Shown: positions 53,733 through 64,000 of the stretch, piece after piece
Layout: each line of letters starts with the position of its first letter
Numbering within the stretch: position 1 is the stretch's first letter
NCBI RefSeq assembly: GCF_015453285.1
Contig: NZ_JADLZT010000013.1
Span: 1-64,000 of the forward strand
DNA from: Lysobacter niastensis
GTDB taxonomy: Bacteria > Pseudomonadota > Gammaproteobacteria > Xanthomonadales > Xanthomonadaceae
Length of the DNA: 64,000 bases
Direction of reading: 5' to 3'
Program-made: the position numbers and the translations under genes
The notes under the pieces: model-generated
Database searches by the model: none
What the model saw: the letters and a program-made list of their open reading frames with translations, nothing else
Told to the model about the DNA's origin: nothing

Positions 53733-54296
53733 ATGGCTGATACCGCCGACATCACGCTACTGCTGGATGCAGCACGTGAAGGTGACCGCGGCGCATTGGA
53801 TCGCGTCCTGTCCACGCTTTATCAGGAACTGCACACGATGGCGCGACGCCAGCTCGCCGGCCAGCACGGCCAGACGCTGGATGCGACCGCCCTCGTGCAT
53901 GAGGCCTACCTCAAGCTCGTCGGCCGCCGCGAGGCGCAGTTCGACGACCGCGCGCATTTCTTCGCCTACGCCGCCTCGGCGATGCGCAGCGTCGTCGTCG
54001 ACTACGCACGCCAGCGCCTGGCGCAGAAACGCGGCGGCGACCTGCACCGCGTCACCGAACTCCCCGACGACGTCGAAGGCGGCCTGCGCCTGGACGAGGA
54101 AACGCTGGGCCTGGACACCGCGCTGACCAAGCTGGCCGGTGTCGATCCGCGCCTGGCGCAGGTGGTCGAGCTGCGCTACTTCGCCGGCCTGTCGGAACTG
54201 GAAATCGCCGCGCTGCTGCAACGCTCCGAACGCAGCATCCGCCGCGACTGGCAAAAGGCCCGCCTGTACCTGCTGGCCTCGCTGAAAGACGCCTGA
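53733..54296 (+). CDS. ECF-type sigma factor
   Basis: Extracytoplasmic-function sigma factor of 187 residues of the group that is encoded before serine/threonine kinases with TPR repeats in Xanthomonadaceae. Region 2 is at about residues 20-90 (ALVHEAYLKLVG, FFAYAASAMRSVVVDYAR) and region 4 at 130-180 with helix-turn-helix ELEIAALLQRSERSIRRDWQKAR. No anti-sigma gene is adjacent; the kinase 100 bases downstream may replace it. The ATG has GGGGGAG upstream. Confidence 0.9.
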   Translation: MADTADITLLLDAAREGDRGALDRVLSTLYQELHTMARRQLAGQHGQTLDATALVHEAYLKLVGRREAQFDDRAHFFAYAASAMRSVVVDYARQRLAQKRGGDLHRVTELPDDVEGGLRLDEETLGLDTALTKLAGVDPRLAQVVELRYFAGLSELEIAALLQRSERSIRRDWQKARLYLLASLKDA

Positions 54297-54396
54297 GACC
54301 GTGATGTCCTCCCGCGCTCACCGGTCGGGCTCGGGACTGGCTCCTCGCGGGGCCCGGCGGCGTCCCTCGCTCAGCGTTGCGTTGAGCTGATCCGAC

Positions 54397-57219
<2,823 letters not shown>

Positions 57220-57618
57220 CCGAGAAAAGGCTCCCATCTACGGCAGCAAGATCGGCAAGCAGCCGGTCCCGCAGGCGTCAAAGGGGACGCATGGGCCTCC
57301 GGGCGGCACCGTCGGGTGTTCGAGCTTCGCGCGTGGAGTCGCGAGCTCCATCGCCGAGGCTGGTTTGCCCGGCGTTGCAGCAATGGAGCTCCGGTCGTGG
57401 AGCAGATTGCTCCGACGTCGAAGCAAAAAGTCACAAGATCGGAGCTCTGTTGCCTCGGCGTTGGTGAAGATTTCACCATCCACGGAGCAAAAAGCCCGGC
57501 GGATGGAGCACCGGTGCTCCACGCGTCGGGTTCTAACAGCCAACGCGCCATGAGCGGTTGCCGTCGCGGGCCGTTGTAGCGGGCCTTCCCTCTACAAGGC
57601 GCTCGCCCCGGCAGTCCC
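57220..57618. other. Palindrome-rich gap between kinase and tdk
   Basis: About 400 bases with no convincing gene; several short frames on both strands lack family features. It is rich in small inverted repeats: GGAGCA-GAT-TGCTCC (57399-57413), TGGTGAA-GAT-TTCACCA (57462-57478) and TGGAGCACCGGTGCTCCA (57504-57521), plus scattered GGAGCT/GAGCTC. Two of them share the loop GAT. Base use is less GC-rich than around it. Confidence 0.6.
57504..57521. repeat. Perfect 18-base palindrome
   Basis: TGGAGCACCGGTGCTCCA, loopless. It sits amid related shorter inverted repeats, about 100 bases from the 3' end of tdk. Confidence 0.7.
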
Positions 57619-58239
57619 CTACAGCGGCAGCGGCGGCTGCAGCGGCTGGATCTCGCCTTCGCCGCGCATGACCTTCTTGTACTCGGCGCGCGACACGGAG
57701 ATGTAGCGGTCGTTGCCGCCGATCTCGACCTGAGGACCTTCCTTCACCGCGCGGCCCTGTTCGTCGACGCGCACCACCATCGTCGCCTTCTTGCCGGTGT
57801 GGCAGATCGTCTTGATCTCGCTCATCTCGTCGGCCCAGGCCAGCAGGTACTGACTGCCTTCGAACAGTTCGCCGCGGAAGTCGGTGCGCAGGCCGTAGCA
57901 GAGCACCGGGATGCGCATCGCATCGACGACCTCGCTCAGCTGCCAGACCTGCGCCTTGCTCAGGAACTGCGCCTCGTCGACCAGCACGCAGTGCAGCGCA
58001 CCGTGCGCGGCGATGTCGCGGCGGACGATGCCCTCCAGGTCGTCGCCGCGCTCGAAGGCGATGGCGTCGGCGCGCAGGCCGATGCGCGAGGCCACGACGC
58101 CCGCACCGGCGCGGTCGTCCAGGCGCGGCGTCAGGATCGCCACGCGCATGCCGCGCTCGCGGTAGTTGTGCGCCGACTGCAGCAGCGTGGTGGTCTTTCC
58201 GGCGTTCATCGCCGAGTAGTAGAAGTAGAGCTTGGCCAT
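57619..58239 (-). CDS. tdk: Thymidine kinase (type II)
   Basis: ATP-dependent thymidine salvage kinase of 206 residues. Phosphate-binding loop MNAGKTTTL is at 11-19, the lid and substrate region [17 protein letters not shown] near 92-108, and the conserved [15 protein letters not shown] near 123-137. The ATG at 58239 lies six bases after TACAAT, so the transcript may be leaderless; an upstream ATG in frame at 58263 would put the -10 box inside the gene. Confidence 0.95.
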   Translation of the reverse strand: MAKLYFYYSAMNAGKTTTLLQSAHNYRERGMRVAILTPRLDDRAGAGVVASRIGLRADAIAFERGDDLEGIVRRDIAAHGALHCVLVDEAQFLSKAQVWQLSEVVDAMRIPVLCYGLRTDFRGELFEGSQYLLAWADEMSEIKTICHTGKKATMVVRVDEQGRAVKEGPQVEIGGNDRYISVSRAEYKKVMRGEGEIQPLQPPLPL

Positions 58240-58245
58240 GCGCGC

Positions 58246-58251
58246 ATTGTA
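58246..58251 (-). promoter_or_regulatory. -10-like hexamer, leaderless start of tdk
   Basis: TACAAT on the minus strand, six bases before the ATG at 58239, with no ribosome-binding site between. Confidence 0.5.
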
Positions 58252-58335
58252 ACGGCCCGCCACGCACGAGCCGATGCGGCCTTCGCCCGGCGGATGCGTC
58301 CGCGGCCTGCGCCGCGAACACTTCCTCGGCTGCGA

Positions 58336-59097
58336 CTACTCCTTGCGGATGGGCTTGACCGGTCCCACCTCGACCGTGCCGAGGCCGTCGAGCAGCTCGT
58401 CCTGCTCCTTCCAGTAATCGTCGAACTTCAGCCCACCCGTCATGCCATACAGCTGGTTGGGGTCGACTGCCTCGGCCGCCAGGTAGGCACCCGCGTTGGC
58501 GCCGGCGTCCGCGACGAACGTGCCGTTTACCGGCGCGCCCGCGATCTCCATCATCTGGTTGCGATAGCCCAGGCGGCTGCCGGTCATCCCGCGCGCGAAG
58601 GAGCGCATGAAACGCTCCGCGCGCGGCTTGGCCGATTCGTCGCCATAGCGCGCGTAGTAGCCGAGGCCTTCCGCTTGCGCCTTTCGCTGCTCTTCGGCGG
58701 CCATCTGCGACCACATCTTCTCGCGGATCAGCAGCAGTTTCCGGCTGCCGCGCTCGGCGGCCAGGTCCGCCCAGATATAAGCCTGCACGCGATCGACCGG
58801 AACGCCCGCGCCGTGCCAGTACATCAGGCTGAGATAGTGCTGCGAGTACTTGTCCGCGTACTGCGCCGCCTCCCTGAAATGATCGGCCGCCGCGGTGTAA
58901 CTGCCGCGCTGGTAGGACTTCAGTCCGAAGACGCGAGCGAGTTCGTTCGGCTTGTCCTTGGCCGCCATGGCAGCCGCATCCAGCTCCAGGAACGTTTTGT
59001 CCGTCAGCTGGGGCGCATCTGCTTTCCCGGCATGGGCACCTGCGGCGCCAGCCACGATCATCAGCGCCAAAGCGAGCGTCTTCCTGTGGATCATCAT
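58336..59097 (-). CDS. Exported Sel1-like repeat protein, paralog 1
   Basis: An exported protein of 253 residues (signal peptide to about residue 25). Its core has a Sel1/TPR-like region: GLKSYQRGSYTAAADHFREAA, then YADKYSQHYLSLMYWHG and GVPVDRVQAYIWADLAAERG at about residues 57-118. A conserved second half has YYARYGDE and MTGSRLGYRNQ. AAGGAGA precedes the ATG at 59097. It is a clear paralog of the genes at 59138 and 61091. Sel1 proteins act as scaffolds; no partner is evident. Confidence 0.82.
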   Translation of the reverse strand: MMIHRKTLALALMIVAGAAGAHAGKADAPQLTDKTFLELDAAAMAAKDKPNELARVFGLKSYQRGSYTAAADHFREAAQYADKYSQHYLSLMYWHGAGVPVDRVQAYIWADLAAERGSRKLLLIREKMWSQMAAEEQRKAQAEGLGYYARYGDESAKPRAERFMRSFARGMTGSRLGYRNQMMEIAGAPVNGTFVADAGANAGAYLAAEAVDPNQLYGMTGGLKFDDYWKEQDELLDGLGTVEVGPVKPIRKE

Positions 59098-59137
59098 TGC
59101 CGTCTCCTTGTGCAAAGGTGTTCCTGCGGATGCGGGT

Positions 59138-59905
59138 CTACTTGCCCTGGTCGCCCGTGGTGGCGGGAGCTTCCACCTTCTTGACCTCGCCCACGTCGAC
59201 GCGGCCGGCGCCGACCTGCTTCAGCAGCGCCTTCAGGCTGACGTCCTCGGCCTTCCAGTAGGCACCGGGGCGGGTGCGGCTGTCGGCGTAGAACTCGGTG
59301 CCGGTGCTCTTGACCGGCCCGAAGCTCGACGTGCCGCCGCCGGCCCACAGGTCCGGGCGTCCGGCCGACACGTCCAGCTTGGAGGTCAGCAGGCCGACGC
59401 GGGTGCCGGTCTGGGTGCGCATGAAGCGGCGGATCGCGGCGTCGTTGCGGGGTTGTGCGGCGGCGTCGCCGTACTTGGCGTAGTAGCCCGGCCCGATCTC
59501 CAGCGCTCGGCGCCGCTGCTGTTCGGTGAGCTCGCCCCAGATGCGCTCGCGCATCTCCAGCATGTCGTGGTTGTTGGCGCGCTCTGCGGCCAGGTCGGCC
59601 CAGACGTAGGCGACGGCCGGATCGCGCTCGACGCCTTCGCCATTCCAGTACATCAGCGTGAGGAAGTGCTGCGACAGCTTGTCGCCGTAGGATGCGGCGC
59701 GTTCGAAGTACGCACGCGCCTCGTCCATGCGGCCGTTGTCGAAGTTCCAGATGCCATGCCAGCGGGCGAGTTCGTTCGGATGACCCGACGCCTGCAGCAG
59801 CGAGGTCTGGTAGAGATCGAGATTGATCGCCCGCTCGTCGGCCTGTGCGGGAAGGCATAGCGCCAACGCGAGCGGAACCAAATAGGTCTTCCGGTGCTTA
59901 CCCAT
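59138..59905 (-). CDS. Exported Sel1-like repeat protein, paralog 2
   Basis: A 255-residue paralog of the flanking genes with signal peptide (MGKHRKTYLVPLALALCLPAQA). It keeps HPNELARWHGIWNFDNG, the YGDKLSQHFLTLMYWNGEGV and YVWADLAAERA motifs, and YYAKYGD, but its second half diverges most (TQTGTRVGLL in place of MTGSRLGYRN). AAGGAG lies before the ATG. It precedes paralog 1 by 40 bases, so the two are likely co-transcribed. Confidence 0.82.
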   Translation of the reverse strand: MGKHRKTYLVPLALALCLPAQADERAINLDLYQTSLLQASGHPNELARWHGIWNFDNGRMDEARAYFERAASYGDKLSQHFLTLMYWNGEGVERDPAVAYVWADLAAERANNHDMLEMRERIWGELTEQQRRRALEIGPGYYAKYGDAAAQPRNDAAIRRFMRTQTGTRVGLLTSKLDVSAGRPDLWAGGGTSSFGPVKSTGTEFYADSRTRPGAYWKAEDVSLKALLKQVGAGRVDVGEVKKVEAPATTGDQGK

Positions 59906-60013
59906 GACGTGCTCCTTGCATGTGGAAGGGTAGTTCCTGCGCGACCAACCATCGCCCGTGGGCGACGGCGCCGACCTTACGCCTGCCTGCGATCGCGGGC
60001 AAACGCGGTGCCC

Positions 60014-60088
60014 CTGCTCTACGACGGTGTGCTCTACAGCGGCGTGCTCTACAGCGGCGTGCTCTACAGCGGCGTGTTCAACGGCGGC
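60014..60088 (+). repeat. 15-base tandem repeat, three exact and two diverged units
   Basis: GTGCTCTACAGCGGC is repeated exactly three times (60029-60073), with one altered copy before (60014-60028) and one after (60074-60088). The last unit covers the stop codon of the methylglyoxal-synthase-like gene on the other strand. Confidence 0.85.
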
Positions 60089-60953
60089 GTGCGCGGGCGA
60101 CGGCGGCCGTGGCCCAGCGCTGCGCCACGGCCGGCGACGTCATGCATACCGCATCGTCGGTGACGGTGGTGACGGCGCGTTCGAGCAGCTGGATGTCGGC
60201 CTCGTGCTGGCGGGCGACGTGCGGGTCCTCGAAGAAGATCGCGCGCTGGCAGCGGCGTTCCAGCACCAGGTCGGCGATCTGCGCGTCGCCGCCCATCGGG
60301 CCGCTTTCGTAACGGTGCGCCCAGGCCTGGTCCTGCGGCCAGCCGCGGCTCCAGGCGAGCTCGTTGAGGCGCTGTCCGGTGGTGCCGGTGGCCACGCGCC
60401 GGGCGAAGCGCGACAGCAGGTCGAAGTGTTCGGCTGCGTACGCCAGCATCTGCGGTTTCATCGCGTCGTGGGCGATCAGCGCCAGCGTCTGCGACTCGAA
60501 CGCATGCAGGCGGTCGGCGGCGGGATCGGGCGCGAGGCCGGCATCGACCCGCGTCATTTCGATCCAGTCGCACGCCGACGCCACGGTCGCCAGGAAGGGC
60601 TTGCCATGGATCACGCACTGGCGCTTCAGCGCGACCGCTTCGGGAAAGGTCGAGGAAGGATCGACCGGGTCGATCAGGTAGATCGCGCCGTCGAGCGTGC
60701 GTTCCGGTTCGCCGAGGCCGACCACCTCGGCGACCAGCTTCATCAGTCCGCCTTCGCGGCCGTAGGGATAGCGCCGCAAGCCAGCGTGGTCCGCCAGCAG
60801 GCCCGATGCGGCGATCGCATCGAATGTGCGACCGACCGTATGCAGGTGCAGGCCGAGCTCGCGGATGCCGCCCTCGCAGGCGCGCAGCCAGCGGAACAGG
60901 GCGGCGTCTTCACCGAAGTGGTGCAGGCGATTGGCGGCCAACCCCAGGCGCAT
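60078..60953 (-). CDS. Tandem methylglyoxal-synthase-domain protein
   Basis: A 291-residue protein made of two methylglyoxal synthase (MGS) domains. The C-terminal one (about 155-291) keeps the E. coli MgsA catalytic set: AHD with Asp163 (Asp20), TGTTG at 189-193, SGPMGGD with Asp223 (Asp71), and FEDP...H with Asp243, His250 and Asp253 (Asp91, His98, Asp101). The N-terminal one (1-135) aligns with the same spacing but lacks most of them (Arg9, Leu70, Thr102, Glu105). MGS makes methylglyoxal from dihydroxyacetone phosphate. A GGGG ribosome site precedes the ATG. Confidence 0.78.
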   Translation of the reverse strand: MRLGLAANRLHHFGEDAALFRWLRACEGGIRELGLHLHTVGRTFDAIAASGLLADHAGLRRYPYGREGGLMKLVAEVVGLGEPERTLDGAIYLIDPVDPSSTFPEAVALKRQCVIHGKPFLATVASACDWIEMTRVDAGLAPDPAADRLHAFESQTLALIAHDAMKPQMLAYAAEHFDLLSRFARRVATGTTGQRLNELAWSRGWPQDQAWAHRYESGPMGGDAQIADLVLERRCQRAIFFEDPHVARQHEADIQLLERAVTTVTDDAVCMTSPAVAQRWATAAVARARRR

Positions 60954-61020
60954 GGCATTCCCCAGTTGAGTCGATCAGCCGCCAGTGTACGGAGTGCGTT
61001 GCGCCGATTGGATGCGCACG

Positions 61021-61052
61021 AAAAAGCCGCGGGGAGGATTCCCCCCGCGGCC
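61021..61052 (-). terminator. Terminator of Sel1-like paralog 3
   Basis: On the minus strand the stem GGCCGCGGGG / CCCCGCGGC is followed by a run of five Ts. It separates paralog 3 from the methylglyoxal-synthase-like gene. Confidence 0.85.
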
Positions 61053-61090
61053 ACCACCAGCCGGGTCCGGGGTAAGACGGCCGGGGCGAG

Positions 61091-61858
61091 TTACGGCTGG
61101 TTGCTGCGGCGTGCCGGCGCGACCGGGCCGATGCCAACGCTCCCGCGCCCGCCCAGTTCGGCGTCCTGTGCCGCCCAGTACGTGTTGAGGCTGGTGCGCT
61201 CTTCGGCGTAGAACTCGTCACCCTCGACGGTGCCGTTCGAGTTCGCCGACGCGGTCATCATGCCGGCCGTCGAATTGCCGAACGTGCCCTGGATCGGGCC
61301 ACCCTGCGTGATGTCGATCTGCTGGTTGCGATAGCCCAGCCGGCTGCCGGTCATGGTGCGCGCGAAGCGGCGGATTTCCATCTCGGCGCGCGGCCGCGCG
61401 GTCTCGTCGCCGTACTTCACGTAGTAGTCGTGACCGGTCGAGCGGACTTTGTTCTGTTCTTCCGGCGTCATCGACGCCCACATCTTCTCGCGGATCGCCA
61501 GCAACGGTACCGAGCCGCGCTCGGCCGCGAGGTCGGCCCAGATATAGGCCTGCGCGCGATCCACCGGCACGCCCTCGCCATACCAGTAGATCAGGCTCAG
61601 ATAGTGCTGCGAGAACTTGTCGGCGTACCAGGCGGCCCGCTCGAATCGCATCACCGCTTCGTCGTGGTTGCCGCTGAGATAGGACTTGAGGCCGTGCAGG
61701 CGCCATTCCTCGTTCGGATGCCCGATCGCCGTTTTCAGTTGATCGTCGACGCCCATGAAGCTGGCGGTCACCAGCTTGAGCGGTTCGTCCGCCTGCGCAT
61801 TGAGCGCGGCGAGGCCCAGCATGGCTGCCAGCCATGCGCTCTTGCTACGGATACCCAT
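61091..61858 (-). CDS. Exported Sel1-like repeat protein, paralog 3
   Basis: A 255-residue exported paralog of the genes at 58336 and 59138. The signal peptide ends near residue 23. The motifs HPNEEWRLHGLKSYLSGNHD, YADKFSQHYLSLIYWYGEGV, AYIWADLAAERG and YYVKYGDETARPRAE match paralog 1 closely, and MTGSRLGYRNQQ is shared. A strong AGGAGGTGA site precedes the ATG. It has its own terminator and is divergent from rep. Confidence 0.83.
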   Translation of the reverse strand: MGIRSKSAWLAAMLGLAALNAQADEPLKLVTASFMGVDDQLKTAIGHPNEEWRLHGLKSYLSGNHDEAVMRFERAAWYADKFSQHYLSLIYWYGEGVPVDRAQAYIWADLAAERGSVPLLAIREKMWASMTPEEQNKVRSTGHDYYVKYGDETARPRAEMEIRRFARTMTGSRLGYRNQQIDITQGGPIQGTFGNSTAGMMTASANSNGTVEGDEFYAEERTSLNTYWAAQDAELGGRGSVGIGPVAPARRSNQP

Positions 61859-62176
61859 GGTTCACCTCCTGCCCGGAAGAGAGGACTCGGTGCCATCTGA
61901 GCGCGGAACATGGCTCCTGGAAAGCACCATTCATCGCGTATCGGATGAGGCCAAATCCATCCCGGCAGCGGAACTGGACCGGCGTTCCCGTCGTAAGTGC
62001 CGCGAACTCCAGCGGACCGGCATGGGCGATCTGCATCGATCGGAGGCGATCCTGCCTCGATCCGGGCTGTTCAGCTTCGGATGTCCCGAAGCCACGGTCC
62101 TGGTTTGGCCGCGAACAGCGCAAGCGCCGGTTACGGCACAATACGCCGCCGCGTCCGCGGCAGTAAACACGACTAA
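61859..62176. other. Divergent promoter region between paralog 3 and rep
   Basis: A 318-base gap. Small frames cross it but show no family, start signal or conserved feature. It should contain the promoters of both genes; no terminator or strong inverted repeat is evident. Confidence 0.5.
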
Positions 62177-64000
62177 ATGCACGGTCTGAATCCCCCCCAG
62201 CGAGCCGCCGTCCTTCATACCGAAGGCCCCCTGCTCGTGCTCGCCGGCGCCGGCAGCGGCAAGACCCGGGTCATCGTCGAGAAGATCGCGCACCTGATTT
62301 CCTCCGGTCGCATGCCGGCACGGCGCATCGCCGCCATCACCTTCACCAACAAGTCGGCGAAGGAAATGAAGGAGCGCGTCGCCAAGCGCATCAAGGGCGA
62401 CGCGGCCGAAGGCCTGACCGTGTGCACGTTCCACGCGCTGGGCCTGAAGTTCCTGCAGATCGACCACGCCAAGGCCGGCCTGCGCCGCGGCTTCTCGGTG
62501 TTCGACAGCGACGACAGCGCCGCGCAGATCAAGGACCTGATGCCGCCGGGCAGTAAGCCCGACGTCATCGACGACATGCGCAACCTGATTTCGCGCGCGA
62601 AGAACTCGGGCCTGTCGCCGGAAGAAGCGCTGGCGGTGTCCAAGAGCGCGCGCGAGATGGAAGCGGCGCTGATGTACCAGCGCTACCAGGCGCGGCTGAG
62701 CACGTTCAACGCGGTCGACTTCGACGACCTGATCCGCCTGCCGGTGCAGATGCTCGAAGCCGACGAAGGCCTGCGCCTGGCCTGGCGCGAGCGCATCGGC
62801 TACCTGCTGGTCGACGAGTGCCAGGACACCAACGACGCGCAATACCGCCTGTTGAAGGCCTTGGCCGGCGACAAGGGGCTGTTCACCTGCGTGGGCGACG
62901 ACGACCAGTCGATCTACGCCTGGCGCGGCGCCAATCCGGACAACCTGCTGCAGCTGGGCAAGGACTACCCGAAGCTGGAGATCATCAAGCTGGAGCAGAA
63001 CTACCGCTGCTCCAATCGCGTGCTGCGCACCGCCAACGCGCTGATCGCGCACAACCCGCACGAATATCCGAAGACGCTGTGGAGCGACCAGGCCGACGGC
63101 GAGCGTATCCGCGTCTGGGAATGCCGCGACGGCGCGCACGAGGCGGAGAAGGTCGCGGGCGAGATCCATTTCCTCGCCACCGCGAAGCAGGTGCCGTGGA
63201 GCGATTTCTGCATCCTGTTCCGCGGCAACCACCAGAGCCGCGCGCTGGAGAAGGCGCTGCAGCTGCTGCGCGTGCCGTACCACCTGTCCGGCGGCACCGC
63301 GTTCCTCGAGCGCGGCGAAGTGAAGGATGCGCTGGCGTGGCTGCGCCTGATCGCCAACCCCGACGACGACGCGGCATTCCTGCGCGCGGTGCAGTCGCCC
63401 AAGCGCGAAGTCGGTGCGACCACGCTGGCCAAGCTCGCCGAACTTTCGCAGCACGCCGGCATGCCGATGTCGCGCGCCTGCGAGCAGATCGGCCTGCTGA
63501 AGCAACTTGCGCCGCGCGCGGCCAACGCGCTCGACGGTTTCGCCAACATCATCCGGTTCCTGCGGGGCCAGGCGCAGCAGATCGCCCCGAGCGAACTGGT
63601 GCGCGTGCTCGCCGACAAGAGCGGCCTGCTCGCGGCGATCCGCGCGCAGTGCAAGGACGAGGCGAGCTTCCAGCGCCGAAAGGAAAACCTGGAAGAGCTG
63701 TCGGAGTGGTTCGACGGCGGCAAGGGTTCCGGCCCGGGCGAACTCGCCGCGCAGCTGGCGCTGCTGTCGCACGCCGACAAGGGCGAGGCCGGCAACCAGG
63801 TGCGCTTGATGTCGCTGCACGCGGCCAAGGGTCTGGAGTTCCGTTACGTCTTCATCGTCGGCATGGAGGACGGCACGCTGCCGCACGAGATGGCGCTGGA
63901 GGAGGGCTCGCTGGAAGAAGAGCGGCGCCTGCTCTACGTCGGCATCACCCGCGCCAAGGAGCAGCTGTGGCTGTCGCACTCGCGCGAAGGTTCGAGGTGG
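62177..64000 (+). CDS. rep: ATP-dependent DNA helicase Rep (3' end off window)
   Basis: UvrD/Rep superfamily 1 helicase, first 608 residues. It begins MHGLNPPQRAAVLHTEG, with Walker A AGAGSGKT at 23-30, ITFTNKSAKEMKERV, Walker B region LLVDECQDTN, GDDDQSIYAWRGA, QNYRCSNRVL and, near the edge, LMSLHAAKGLEF and LLYVGITRAKEQL. The order and GDDDQSIYAWRG favour Rep over UvrD, whose length is greater. Rep clears proteins from DNA and helps replication restart. About 50 residues are expected beyond the edge. Confidence 0.94.
   Translation, partial: MHGLNPPQRAAVLHTEGPLLVLAGAGSGKTRVIVEKIAHLISSGRMPARRIAAITFTNKSAKEMKERVAKRIKGDAAEGLTVCTFHALGLKFLQIDHAKAGLRRGFSVFDSDDSAAQIKDLMPPGSKPDVIDDMRNLISRAKNSGLSPEEALAVSKSAREMEAALMYQRYQARLSTFNAVDFDDLIRLPVQMLEADEGLRLAWRERIGYLLVDECQDTNDAQYRLLKALAGDKGLFTCVGDDDQSIYAWRGANPDNLLQLGKDYPKLEIIKLEQNYRCSNRVLRTANALIAHNPHEYPKTLWSDQADGERIRVWECRDGAHEAEKVAGEIHFLATAKQVPWSDFCILFRGNHQSRALEKALQLLRVPYHLSGGTAFLERGEVKDALAWLRLIANPDDDAAFLRAVQSPKREVGATTLAKLAELSQHAGMPMSRACEQIGLLKQLAPRAANALDGFANIIRFLRGQAQQIAPSELVRVLADKSGLLAAIRAQCKDEASFQRRKENLEELSEWFDGGKGSGPGELAAQLALLSHADKGEAGNQVRLMSLHAAKGLEFRYVFIVGMEDGTLPHEMALEEGSLEEERRLLYVGITRAKEQLWLSHSREGSRW

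Noticed and set aside
57238-57551. Small reading frames on both strands in the palindrome-rich gap
   Set aside because: They have arginine/serine-rich composition caused by the repeats, no start signal and no family.
60019-60088. Short plus-strand frame encoding repeated VLYSG units
   Set aside because: The repeat comes from a non-coding tandem repeat; the frame lacks a ribosome site and any conserved flank.
61931-63979. Long minus-strand frame of about 682 codons opposite rep
   Set aside because: It mirrors the rep coding sequence, which has all helicase motifs in order on the plus strand.

Overview
The window looks like chromosomal DNA of a high-GC gammaproteobacterium of the Xanthomonadaceae/Lysobacteraceae (Lysobacter-like). 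The evidence is the GC-rich codon use, the gene families (DUF885 peptidase, DUF3011 protein, DcaP-type porin, coniferyl aldehyde dehydrogenase, ECF sigma/TPR-kinase pair) and two families of short extragenic palindromes typical of this group. Placement is by recognition of families, not by a database search. There is no rRNA or tRNA gene, CRISPR array, prophage or insertion sequence that I can support.

Layout. 0-5.5 kb (minus): a MoxR operon (RDD, SpoIIM, DUF4129, DUF4350, MoxR) running off the left edge. 5.6-10.2 kb: gamma-carbonic anhydrase, coniferyl aldehyde dehydrogenase, threonine aldolase, exonuclease III and a GlsB-type membrane protein. 10.5-15.9 kb (plus): phosphopantetheinyl transferase, rsmG-parA-parB, then epimerase, glycosyltransferase and a lipid-A-synthase N-domain protein. 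16-19.7 kb: DUF885 peptidase, rpmB-rpmG, a periplasmic EF-hand protein and a DUF3011 protein. 19.8-22.1 kb: a patch of small genes with weak or non-ATG starts (methyltransferase plus YkgJ protein, and four unknowns), the most accessory-looking part. 22.2-27.2 kb: cardiolipin synthase and a large CrbS/MxtR-type kinase. 27.4-33.2 kb: an operon with AI-2E-type permease, three efflux components, a small potassium channel and an EF-hand protein.

33.2-35.5 kb (minus): a probable thiol-redox operon headed by a cysteine-rich MarR regulator with a palindromic operator. 36.1-42.4 kb (minus): a sulfatase operon with two arylsulfatases of the Cys type, a formylglycine-generating enzyme with both catalytic cysteines, a HAD phosphatase and two membrane proteins, one carrying twelve heptads that look like an expansion of the DUF202 signature. 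42.7-50.1 kb: alpha/beta hydrolase, response regulator and acetyl-CoA synthetase (acs), then a DcaP porin and an MFS symporter. With the 23.7 kb kinase these form a likely acetate sensing and use circuit. 50.2-57.2 kb: EF-hand protein, fatty acid desaturase, CHAD protein, mutM, ECF sigma factor and TPR kinase. 57.2-64 kb: a palindrome-rich gap, thymidine kinase, three paralogous Sel1-like exported proteins, a protein that is two methylglyoxal-synthase domains in tandem (first one degenerate), and the start of rep helicase, cut by the right edge.

The points I find most unusual are the heptad array in the DUF202 protein, the sulfatase/FGE operon beside a thiol-redox operon, the double methylglyoxal-synthase protein, and a recurring arrangement in which a -10-like hexamer sits 6-7 bases before ATG, which suggests leaderless transcripts.
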